A stretch of 64,000 nucleotides of DNA, from contig NZ_CP029185.2 of the NCBI RefSeq assembly GCF_003096015.2, positions 233,501 through 297,500 on the forward strand, in the 5' to 3' direction. The position numbers were made by a program, and so were the translations under genes. Source of the DNA: Limnobaculum parvum (GTDB lineage: Bacteria > Pseudomonadota > Gammaproteobacteria > Enterobacterales > Enterobacteriaceae). Each line of letters begins with the position of its first letter. The first letter of the stretch is position 1. Positions 1-6,755 of the stretch are shown in pieces. Below the pieces are notes generated by a model. The model was not told the origin of the DNA. It saw nothing but the letters and a program-made list of their open reading frames with translations, and searched no databases.

Positions 1-652
1 CGATAAAAACCAACAGGAAGTAAATGCCGTTCTTCAACATAATCACATTGACGTGCAAAGTATTCCGGCAAAAGGAAGTATGTCGTCACTGCTGATTAAT
101 GGTGATAAAGCGGATCAGGCTTCTACCTGTGCGGCCTATATTGCCACGTCTTTATTTAATTCGAGCGATAACGCCGCGTTATTTGATAAGAGCAAAACCG
201 AGTCTGGGAAGGATGAATTAACACTAAACCAGCCGCGTTTTGCCAGAGAAATGAAGGTGAGGATGTCCCTTGCTCAGGCAACCGCCAACCTATATGCGGT
301 GATCGCCACTAACTTACCGAATAATAATGAATTGAGTTTTTCTGATTATCAACAAAGCGTTGCAAGTTCGGTATATCACTATGCGCCTGAGTATTTGAAA
401 CTGATCCAAAAATTGTATGCTAGTGATAAAGCGACATATACGCCTGTTACCGTTACGTCATCGGTGACATCAATTTCTGACAATCAAGGCCGCGAACTTG
501 AGATAACGCCTCAAAGCATTAAATTCAAATCTAAAGGTGTGGTGTGGCTCGGTGAAGGGAAAATATTAGGTAAAGAGTATTTTATACCGGTAAAAATTAT
601 TGATTCTCCCGTAGCTAATAAGCCAAAAACATCGAAGAAAACTAATAAGTAA
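1..652 (+). CDS. Unknown protein, 5' end cut off by window
   Basis: The frame is open from the first bases of the window to a TAA at 650-652, so the true start lies upstream. A GTG at 53 is only an internal start candidate. The visible part is about 216 residues, hydrophilic and rich in Ser, Asn and Lys, with a lysine-rich C-terminal tail (PKTSKKTNK). There is no transmembrane segment and no catalytic motif that I recognise. A middle stretch (about residues 70-125 of the visible part) looks helical. I do not recognise the family. Coding is supported by length and by sensible composition on a strand with no competing frame. No partner gene is visible upstream. Confidence 0.7.
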   Translation, partial: DKNQQEVNAVLQHNHIDVQSIPAKGSMSSLLINGDKADQASTCAAYIATSLFNSSDNAALFDKSKTESGKDELTLNQPRFAREMKVRMSLAQATANLYAVIATNLPNNNELSFSDYQQSVASSVYHYAPEYLKLIQKLYASDKATYTPVTVTSSVTSISDNQGRELEITPQSIKFKSKGVVWLGEGKILGKEYFIPVKIIDSPVANKPKTSKKTNK

Positions 653-987
653 GGTAAAAATTCCCCTTGGTACTGATTGCTCTTTTTAATCTATCGGCAT
701 CACGTAATGTGATGTTGATATTTGAACGTAGCAATGCATTTCTCGATATTTACTGAATGCTTACTGATTATGTCACTATCAATAGATATAATCAGCATTA
801 TGGTACATTTAAATATCTGGCCTTTCCCCTGACGAGGGCCATTTTTATATAATTAACCTCCTAATTGTCAGCTATTTAATCTGGTTTTTTATTAATTAAT
901 CATATTTTACGCTAATGGTCTATACTTATGAATGTAGTGTTGGCTATAGGGTTAAGTATTTTCTCAACAAGCAAGAAGGAAAGCGTA
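653..987. other. Intergenic stretch, AT-rich
   Basis: There is no credible gene in these 335 bases. A short hairpin (TGGCC at 818-822 with GGCCA at 837-841, followed by a few T) could be a weak terminator of the upstream gene. The AT-rich part from 850 to 980 presumably holds the promoter of the BON-domain gene, but I cannot fix a -10/-35 pair with confidence. Confidence 0.4.
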
Positions 988-1365
988 ATGAAGAATACAC
1001 AATTAGTGAAAGTCATGATGGCTACATTTTTAGGTACGGTTTTATTAAGCGGTAGCGCATTTGCAGAAGAAAGCGTTGTTGATAAAGCGAAATCTGCGGT
1101 CAGTGATGCAGGTGAAAAAATTGAGCATTCAGCTAAGAAAGCCGATCTCTATATGGGCGACAGCGCTATTACTGCAAAAGTTAAAACTGCATTACTGGAT
1201 GCCAAAAACATTAACAGTACCGATATCTCGGTAGAAACGATTAATAGTATGGTCTATCTGACCGGAAATGTAGCCAGCAAAGCACAGGCTGAACAAGTGA
1301 TTCATGTGGTCGCTAAAGTAGAGGGTGTTACCAGCGTTAAAAACGATCTGATGATTAAACCCTGA
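988..1365 (+). CDS. Periplasmic BON-domain protein (OsmY-like)
   Basis: This encodes a 125-residue exported protein. I chose the ATG at 988 because it has AAGGA about 7 bases upstream and is followed directly by a signal peptide (basic MKNTQLVK, hydrophobic core, cleavage after SAFA). A frame start at 928 would put extra residues before the signal. Residues about 27-50 are helical and Lys/Ala-rich. Residues about 55-125 form one BON domain (GDSAITAKVKTALL, VYLTGNV and VTSVKNDL are typical). BON domains are thought to bind phospholipid or the envelope, and OsmY relatives respond to osmotic or envelope stress. OsmY has two BON domains and this protein has one, so it is not a strict orthologue. 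The following ytjA-like gene repeats the osmY-ytjA arrangement of E. coli. Confidence 0.85.
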   Translation: MKNTQLVKVMMATFLGTVLLSGSAFAEESVVDKAKSAVSDAGEKIEHSAKKADLYMGDSAITAKVKTALLDAKNINSTDISVETINSMVYLTGNVASKAQAEQVIHVVAKVEGVTSVKNDLMIKP

Positions 1366-1462
1366 TTGAATTGCTCTTGGTTGATGACACGAGAGAGTAA
1401 CAATACCTCCCCTGATTAATATTTATCTGATTTCATTTCAATTAATGAGTAAGGAGTGGGTT

Positions 1463-1624
1463 ATGTTTCGTTGGGGAATTATTTTTTTAGTGATCGCCCT
1501 GATTGCCGCCGCATTAGGTTTCGGCTCCTTGGCGGGTACTGCCGCCTCAGCCGCGAAAATCGTGTTTGTTGTCGGGATTATCCTGTTTATTATTAGCCTG
1601 TTTACCGGGCGAAAACGGCCCTGA
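1463..1624 (+). CDS. ytjA: YtjA-family DUF1328 small membrane protein
   Basis: A 53-residue ORF beginning MFRWGIIFLVIALIAAALGF, preceded by AAGGAG with suitable spacing. It has two hydrophobic segments (about residues 4-22 and 31-48) joined by GSLAGTAASAAK, and a basic end TGRKRP. This matches the DUF1328/YtjA family of tiny inner-membrane proteins, whose function is unknown. It lies 97 bases after the BON-domain gene, as ytjA follows osmY in E. coli, and may be co-transcribed with it. A terminator follows at 1672. Family recognition is strong because nearly every position fits; the function is open. Confidence 0.9.
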   Translation: MFRWGIIFLVIALIAAALGFGSLAGTAASAAKIVFVVGIILFIISLFTGRKRP

Positions 1625-1671
1625 AGGCCATGTGAATATCTGATTCATCAGTGAATATATGGATAGCGAAA

Positions 1672-1704
1672 AAGTCTGCTGAAATGCGGGCTTTTTGTTT
1701 TTTT
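1672..1704 (+). terminator. Intrinsic terminator after ytjA
   Basis: AAGTCTGC (1672-1679) pairs with GCGGGCTT (1686-1693) using two G-U pairs, with a 6-base loop and a T-rich run to about 1704. It ends the BON/ytjA unit. Confidence 0.75.
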
Positions 1705-2094
1705 GGATGTGAGAACAAACAAAATAATAGGAAGCAACTCATCGCTTTTTCAAAAAAGTTCGGCATACTTCGCAGAGTTTGTATCGGGTTTAGAATTTGC
1801 GAAGAATGGGGGCTTGGTTTGCGATATTGTTGGTATGCATCCGCAAAATCGGGTGTCTGGATTGGCATCTTGTATATTCCCGGTGATAAAACAGAGAGTT
1901 CTGGTTATTATCAAGGCCTCGGCTTACCTAAAACGTAGCATTTAGCTCGTTATCATATCAATGGTGGCTCAGGCAGGGGCATCTTCGGATGCGCTGATCT
2001 CCGGGAAGTCAGTATGCCAACCTTGTCTGAGCTATCACCAATGAATTTGGCATTTCATCGGTGGTGGGTACTTATATTTTCCGGAGTATTTGCC
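1705..2094. other. Intergenic stretch without a convincing gene
   Basis: Several short frames on both strands overlap one another here, but none has a good ribosome binding site, recognisable domain or protein-like composition. I see no RNA gene. It may be decayed sequence at the edge of the accessory segment. Confidence 0.4.
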
Positions 2095-2259
2095 ATGGTT
2101 AATTTTATTGATAACAATCCATTAGATCTCAATGAACTCGCCTTTCAATGCGTTTCTCTTATTCATTCCATTCTTACCGTTGATAGCCCCGAAGTTAAAG
2201 AGGGGTTAGCGTTTATTTTGCGGGAAAAGCTGTTCGTGCTGTATGGCATGGTTGAATAG
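2095..2259 (+). CDS. Small hypothetical protein (54 aa)
   Basis: An ORF starting MVNFIDNNPLDLNELAFQC, with CGGAG about 8 bases upstream of the ATG at 2095 and a good terminator right after the stop. The frame is open further upstream to 2014, but this is the only start with a proper ribosome site. The protein is acidic, has no transmembrane span and looks helical (LNELAFQCVSLIHSIL, then VKEGLAFILREKLFVLYG). I do not recognise the family. Good start and stop signals are the main support. Confidence 0.55.
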   Translation: MVNFIDNNPLDLNELAFQCVSLIHSILTVDSPEVKEGLAFILREKLFVLYGMVE

Positions 2260-2270
2260 ATAATAGAGTT

Positions 2271-2294
2271 AAGCCCGTGTTGGTGCGGGCTTTT
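2271..2294 (+). terminator. Intrinsic terminator
   Basis: AAGCCCG (2271-2277) pairs with CGGGCTT (2286-2292), with an 8-base loop and a short T-tract, 11 bases after the stop of the small ORF. Confidence 0.75.
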
Positions 2295-2361
2295 GATGTA
2301 TTTCAAAAGATGAGCCTATTTAGAGATAAAATTAGTTTCTCATTATCAGTAAATATAGAAA

Positions 2362-2748
2362 TCATTCTTCAGTATTTTTATATATTGTAACTGAGAATGG
2401 GTTACCACGAACCCCTTTCCCTCCGATGTTGGTAGACATATTCATCTTTTCGAAAATTAGAAAGAGAAACGTACAATTACAAGAATGTCCTGCGGGGCAT
2501 GCCTTAGAATTGAATACAGATGGTTTAAATCTTCTTAAGTCTGAAGAGGAAACATTCATCCCTTTGAAATATATATATGTTTCATATAAATCATTAAATG
2601 AAATCGACATTTTAGATTTCCCACGAAGATAAGTTATTTTTGTATCGCTATAATTAATTATCGTGGATATTCCTCCTCCGGGATTATTCATAACAGTAGC
2701 AATAGGAAGTGTTGTTTTTATATCATTAATAAATTTATTCAATTCCAT
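2362..2748 (-). CDS. Unrecognised 128-aa protein
   Basis: A complete minus-strand frame beginning MELNKFINDIKTTLPIATV. Notable stretches are NNPGGGISTI (about residue 21), ITYLRGKSKMSISFNDLYETY in the middle, ACPAGHSCNCTFLF (about 83-96) and a Gly-rich C-terminal part GGKGVRGNPF. The three cysteines and one histidine in the middle could bind a metal, but that is a guess. There is no signal peptide or membrane span. Base composition is AT-rich like its neighbour at 2933, from which it is divergently transcribed. The ribosome site is weak. The composition is protein-like, so I take it as real, of unknown function, perhaps part of an accessory cassette. Confidence 0.6.
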   Translation of the reverse strand: MELNKFINDIKTTLPIATVMNNPGGGISTIINYSDTKITYLRGKSKMSISFNDLYETYIYFKGMNVSSSDLRRFKPSVFNSKACPAGHSCNCTFLFLIFEKMNMSTNIGGKGVRGNPFSVTIYKNTEE

Positions 2749-2932
2749 TTTGATTATTCTCTATTTTAGATGAAGGGATATATCTTATCTAAGATCTATT
2801 TTCAGAATAATGCTTTTTTGCAGTCTATGGTAATATATTTGTGTGAGATCTATTTCGCTATTAATATGAAAATCAAAACTATCAGTATAATACCGTTGAT
2901 AACACCAGATAAATTGTAAGGAAGACTAAGCC

Positions 2933-3529
2933 ATGAACTTACCTGATTACGACTTTACTAAGGCTTCCAAGCTATTCAAAAAATCTGAAATAAGTACATC
3001 GGATATTGCTGATAAAGCCTATCGCCTTTGGAAAAAGCAGGAATATGAAGACGCTGCCATTTTATTCTGTGAAGCGGCCAGACGTACACAACAAGAAAGT
3101 TTGAGCAAAGATTCCCACTACGGTGAGGCTATGAATCATTATATTCGGGCCGCATTTAATTTTAATCTGGCGGGCAAATACAGTGTTGCGGAACCGATGT
3201 TACATGAAGCAATAAAGTATGATTGGCCCAGTATTTTACCCAATGACGTACATATGGTGGAATGGGCATACTCTTATCTTCTTTATAATGCCGAAACCAA
3301 AGGCAAAGAAGTGTTTGAAGCTTTATTTGATGAGGCAATACAGCATTGCATTGGTGTAGGAAGGAATTTTCCGTCTATCCATCCTCAACAAGAAGCGCTC
3401 CTGAAAATTGCATTAAATTTGCAGGCTCATGAGAGCGTTCGCCACATTATTAATGCGATTCAGTCCCGAAAACCAATATCCCGGGAGGCAAAGTTGCTTC
3501 TGAAACAGGCGATGGAGACAATCGGGTAG
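2933..3529 (+). CDS. Unrecognised helical (TPR-like) protein, 198 aa
   Basis: The ATG at 2933 follows AAGGAAGA with about 8 bases spacing. The product is almost entirely amphipathic helix with a TPR-like pattern: AYRLWKKQEYEDAAILFCEAA (about 28-48), then a Tyr- and Ala-rich helix around HYIRAAFNFNLAGKY, then AEPMLHEAIKYDWP. There is no signal peptide, so it is probably cytosolic. TPR-like proteins usually act by protein binding, and small lone ones in accessory regions are sometimes immunity or adaptor proteins, but nothing here proves that. The divergent gene at 2362-2748 is also unknown. I am confident it is coding and not of its function. Confidence 0.75.
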   Translation: MNLPDYDFTKASKLFKKSEISTSDIADKAYRLWKKQEYEDAAILFCEAARRTQQESLSKDSHYGEAMNHYIRAAFNFNLAGKYSVAEPMLHEAIKYDWPSILPNDVHMVEWAYSYLLYNAETKGKEVFEALFDEAIQHCIGVGRNFPSIHPQQEALLKIALNLQAHESVRHIINAIQSRKPISREAKLLLKQAMETIG

Positions 3530-3603
3530 TTTTCTTATTTTTTAACATTAACGGTAGATATTTTGAAGTGTATGCACCGCTTAACAGGGCATGTTAGAAA
3601 TGC

Positions 3604-3643
3604 TGTGTCATTCCAGTAAACTATTCAAAAAAGGAATGACACA
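3604..3643. repeat. Perfect 11-bp inverted repeat
   Basis: TGTGTCATTCC at 3604-3614 is the exact reverse complement of GGAATGACACA at 3633-3643, with an 18-base spacer. A 12-codon ORF starts at the edge of the right arm (ATGTCCCAGCCA). No T-run follows, so it is not an ordinary terminator. It lies in the gap between the TPR-like gene and doc. Confidence 0.6.
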
Positions 3644-3770
3644 TGTCCCAGCCATTATATTTCGATAACACCATGAGTTAATCGGTTTTCTTTGAGCGAA
3701 TCTGAATAGTGGGTTTTTTATATTGATTTTATTGGCTTTTTATTAATCTATTTTTGGGGTAAGTACACAC

Positions 3771-4187
3771 TTAAGTACACGGAGTACGAGAGTGCCTAAC
3801 GTGTTGGGATAAAATTGTCACTCGCTCCCGTAAATGTTGTGCTAATTGGTCAGTGGTCTTCTCACCTGTCGCAGCCTCTACCGTTAAGTTTTCCAGCGTA
3901 TTGTCGTTATCACGGATCTTGATGCCGTTGCGGTAAAGAAAGGCCATAGTAACGAAAAATGCGGTGCGTTTATTGTCATCATTAAAGATATGGCCACGAG
4001 CAATAGCTACCCAGTAAGTGGCGGCCAGTTCAAACACATCGGTAACGCCTTCATGATGCGTACGGTTTTGCACCCGGTAGATGAGTGCTTCGGCTCTGCC
4101 GGGATCGGATAGACCTGTAACGCCGGGAAGCCGCTGCAATATGCGATCGTGGAAAGCGATGACTTCCTGTGCGCTGACCCATATCAT
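3771..4187 (-). CDS. doc: Death-on-curing toxin (Doc/Fic family)
   Basis: A 138-residue toxin of a type II toxin-antitoxin pair. The Fic-fold active motif HIFNDDNKRT is at residues 66-75, the same position as in Doc of phage P1, with the catalytic His66 and the phosphate-binding Asn-Lys-Arg. GLSDPGRAEALIYRVQ near residue 25 and LTVEAATGE near the C-terminus are also typical. P1 Doc blocks translation by phosphorylating EF-Tu, and the same activity is expected here. The start overlaps the stop of the upstream antitoxin gene by 4 bases (ATGA), giving translational coupling. The motif is complete, so the toxin may be active. The pair lies next to IS debris in an accessory segment. Confidence 0.93.
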   Translation of the reverse strand: MIWVSAQEVIAFHDRILQRLPGVTGLSDPGRAEALIYRVQNRTHHEGVTDVFELAATYWVAIARGHIFNDDNKRTAFFVTMAFLYRNGIKIRDNDNTLENLTVEAATGEKTTDQLAQHLRERVTILSQHVRHSRTPCT

Positions 4188-4405
4188 CGGTTGGTCAGCG
4201 CCTCTACCGTATGCCCATGACGCTGCATAATCGCATCAAACTCCGCATCCAACTTAGCATTTTGGTATGCCTCGAATTCAGCCTTGCTGATAACGACGGC
4301 GGAGCTGCCGTCTCTGCGAGTGATTTCAACCGGTTCACCATGAGTGGCCGCATCCAGCACTTCTGAGATATTAGCGCGGGCTTGGGTTGAGGTGTATGTA
4401 CGCAT
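4184..4405 (-). CDS. phd: Phd-family antitoxin
   Basis: A 73-residue antitoxin beginning MRTYTSTQARANISEVLDAA. The N-terminal half (about 1-50) is the Phd/YefM DNA-binding domain, with the diagnostic block GEPVEITRRDGSSAVVIS. The C-terminal helix (about 51-73) would wrap the Doc toxin and inhibit it. The ATG at 4405 has AGGAG at good distance and follows a palindromic operator candidate at 4423. It is first in the operon, before doc, the usual order for conditional cooperativity, in which Phd and the Phd-Doc complex repress their own promoter. Stop and toxin start overlap. Confidence 0.93.
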   Translation of the reverse strand: MRTYTSTQARANISEVLDAATHGEPVEITRRDGSSAVVISKAEFEAYQNAKLDAEFDAIMQRHGHTVEALTNR

Positions 4406-4422
4406 GATGTATCTCCTAAAAT

Positions 4423-4439
4423 GTACATTTAAGTTGTAC
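4423..4439. promoter_or_regulatory. Candidate Phd operator
   Basis: GTACA (4423-4427) and TGTAC (4435-4439) form an inverted repeat with a 7-base spacer just upstream of the phd start. Phd-family antitoxins bind short palindromes at this place. No footprint data are implied; this is inference from symmetry and position. Confidence 0.5.
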
Positions 4440-4554
4440 GTATATTGTGCATTTTATTCAACTGAATCTTGAAGGCGGGTACTCTGAAAGAGTGATTTGT
4501 CCTTAATTTAATGCCCACCTTGTTTTCAAATCAATACACGAATACGAGGTCATT

Positions 4555-4958
4555 ATGACAAGATAACTTTATACCCCTGAATTCAAGCGCAGAGCCGTTG
4601 CATTGTTGCTTGAAAGTGGCAAATCCGTTGTCCACATGGCTCAACAACTTGATATCAAAGAAAATACGCTCTACAACTGGAAAAAACGATATCAGGGTAA
4701 ACTAGATTCTGCATTTTCCAATGCACCTCAACTTTCTGTGCACGAATTGGAAATCCGCCGTCTTAAGGTCAAAATCGCCGAACTGGAAGAGGATAAAACT
4801 ATCCTAAAAAAAGCGGCGCCATTTTTTGTGCGGAAAAGCCGCTGAAATAGGCCATGGTGATTAAATTATCGGCTTTCCATTCCGTGAGTCGTTTTTGTTG
4901 GCTGTTGAGCGTCAGCGCCCGTGGTTACTGGGTGTGGTGCGAGAACCTCGTGAGATTT
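4555..4958 (+). mobile_element. Remnant of an IS3-family insertion sequence
   Basis: The orfA frame starts at ATG 4555 but has a TAA at codon 4 (4564-4566). It then continues to 4845 with a typical IS3-family OrfA: YTPEFKRRAVALLLESGKSV, a helix-turn-helix, the WKKRY motif, a leucine-zipper-like part and ILKKAA at the end. An A7 run followed by G (4806-4813) is the usual -1 frameshift site. In the -1 frame the OrfB start is visible after an extra stop (FCWLLSVSARGYW, about 4890-4932), then homology ends near 4958. The DDE catalytic domain is absent and no terminal inverted repeats could be placed. The element is dead. Confidence 0.85.
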
Positions 4959-4967
4959 CATGAAATT

Positions 4968-4994
4968 AAAAAAAGCCCGTATTTACACGGACTT
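4968..4994 (-). terminator. Intrinsic terminator of yicC
   Basis: On the minus strand, AAGTCCGT pairs with ACGGGCTT (one G-U) with a 6-base loop, followed by a run of T (the A-run at 4968-4974 on the plus strand). It lies about 50 bases after the yicC stop. Confidence 0.8.
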
Positions 4995-5042
4995 AGTTAT
5001 ATTTCGGGGATGTAGTGAGAGTCTGTGAGTCAGTATGAAACG

Positions 5043-5906
5043 CTACTCAATGTTTTGTATCTGCTCCCGCATCTGCTCAATTAACACCTTCAACTCAATC
5101 GCCGATGCAGTCACCTCTGAATTAATCGACTTCGACGCCAGCGTATTCGACTCGCGGTTGAACTCCTGCATCATAAAGTCTAAACGGCGGCCAACGGCTT
5201 CCGGTTTTTTCAAAATGGCATAAGTCTCTTTCACATGTGCTTCAAGGCGGTCCAGCTCTTCGGCGACATCGGTGCGCTGTGCCAGCATCACCAGCTCTTG
5301 CTCCAGACGGTTATTGTCTAACTGTACCTGCGCCTCTTCCAGCTTGCTGAGTAGTCGTTCGCGCTGCCAAGCCATAACTTCAGGCATACGGGCACGGACT
5401 TTTACCACTTCAGAACTTACCCCTTCCAGACGTTGTTCAATCAGGGTCTTCAGTGACGCGCCTTCACGCTCGCGGGCATCGATAAATTCGTTAATGGCGA
5501 TCTCCAGTGATTCCATCAGTTCGGTACTGATCGCATCCAAATCCTGACTTTTTGCTGACATCACGCCCGGCCAGCGCAGAATATCGACCGGATTAATTTC
5601 TCCTTCATCGCTCTGCATCTTCACCCAATTGGCGGCCTGCACCAGTTGTTGGGCCAGCTCTTTGTTTAGCATCATCTCGGTTTGAGCGGAAGGATCAATG
5701 TCAAACCGCAGGTTACACTCGATTTTTCCACGGGTCAGACGCGTACGTAAGCGCTCACGAATTACCGGTTCTAGGCTGCGAAATTGTTCTGGCAGGCGGA
5801 TGTATGTTTCTAAATAACGCTGGTTAACGGAACGGAGTTCCCAGGTTGCGCTACCCCATTCCCCTTTGGTTTCGTGGCGTGCATAAGCGGTCATACTGCG
5901 GATCAT
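5043..5906 (-). CDS. yicC: YicC endoribonuclease family protein
   Basis: A 287-residue protein of the YicC family, matching the usual length, from MIRSMTAYARHETKGEW to the C-terminal end. Family marks include the N-terminal block ELRSVNQRYLE, and the C-terminal block GRRLDFMMQEFNRESNT with NTLASKS, which carries acidic residues linked to metal-dependent RNA cleavage. YicC proteins are cytosolic RNA-binding endoribonucleases implicated in small-RNA turnover. In E. coli the gene is the divergent neighbour of rph. Here the two are separated by about 9 kb containing the giant autotransporter gene. The start has no rival. Confidence 0.95.
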   Translation of the reverse strand: MIRSMTAYARHETKGEWGSATWELRSVNQRYLETYIRLPEQFRSLEPVIRERLRTRLTRGKIECNLRFDIDPSAQTEMMLNKELAQQLVQAANWVKMQSDEGEINPVDILRWPGVMSAKSQDLDAISTELMESLEIAINEFIDAREREGASLKTLIEQRLEGVSSEVVKVRARMPEVMAWQRERLLSKLEEAQVQLDNNRLEQELVMLAQRTDVAEELDRLEAHVKETYAILKKPEAVGRRLDFMMQEFNRESNTLASKSINSEVTASAIELKVLIEQMREQIQNIE

Positions 5907-6755
5907 AATCAGGTACCCGTTTGTCGAAGAAAAAAGATTATACCTTTGAGTGCCAAACCATACTTGGCTGAATGTATATACGTCTATAGATTCAGGCTAC
6001 TTAAAATTAGCGCCATAATCAACGAAGTCAGTCTACCACGATATTAGAGGGTCTTTGACTTAACAAAGTAGAGGCTCATCATATAAACGACAGTCAGGCT
6101 ATACGGGCGAATGAAAAACAGGCCATCAGTTAATTGTTATTTTTTTGTTAAATCCTCTAGGGTTAGGAAATAAACTAAAAATCTATGTCTAAATGAAAAG
6201 GGTTAATAAATAATAATTAAATACTTGTTTGAACATATTCAATACGAAATAAATAACTCTATTTGATTAGGGGGTTGTGTTCTTTTTGTTAAAGAAAATC
6301 ACCTGTGTTACTAATTAGGTAATGCTAATTATCTTAAATTTCCCCCATGTTTGTGATTCTAATTAAATTTATATTTATGAATAATTATTTTTTATTAAAA
6401 CACGTATGAAATTATCGAATAATTAAAATGAAACTATTTTGTAACTTTTTACGTTATTTCGCTTTTTGGATAATTGGCAAATAAAAACTGGATTACAATC
6501 TCGCGCGAATAGAGGTAAGCCGCGCTTTTAAAAATACGGCTAGTCATAATTTTCTTAGAGAATCCCCCTAGTTAAGGGCGTTGTGTAGCGCATCAATGTG
6601 ACAACCTTATCTTTTTAGCCTCAGGCCTGCCGCTGTCTGTAGGGTGTGCCTGTGGTGAACATAATAGATTAAGCTATCAGACGAAGATCGTTAATTCATT
6701 AAATAACGATATAGTTTGAATACAAGGATCGTACTATCATTTTTGGGAGTTATTA
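5907..6755. other. Long AT-rich divergent intergenic region
   Basis: These 849 bases lie between yicC and the autotransporter gene and contain no credible ORF. The yicC-proximal part should hold the yicC promoter. From about 6120 to 6480 the DNA is very AT-rich with many A and T runs, typical of H-NS-silenced regulatory DNA of horizontally acquired surface genes (inference). At 6623-6655 CAGGC and GCCTG can pair in a possible leader hairpin. The autotransporter ATG at 6756 has GGGAG about 7 bases upstream. Confidence 0.5.

Noticed and set aside
1602..1945. Three overlapping short frames on both strands after ytjA
   Set aside because: They overlap each other and a terminator, and none has start signals or protein-like composition.
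4555..4958. An active insertion sequence
   Set aside because: It has an in-frame stop at codon 4, an extra stop in the frameshifted frame, and lacks the catalytic part of OrfB.
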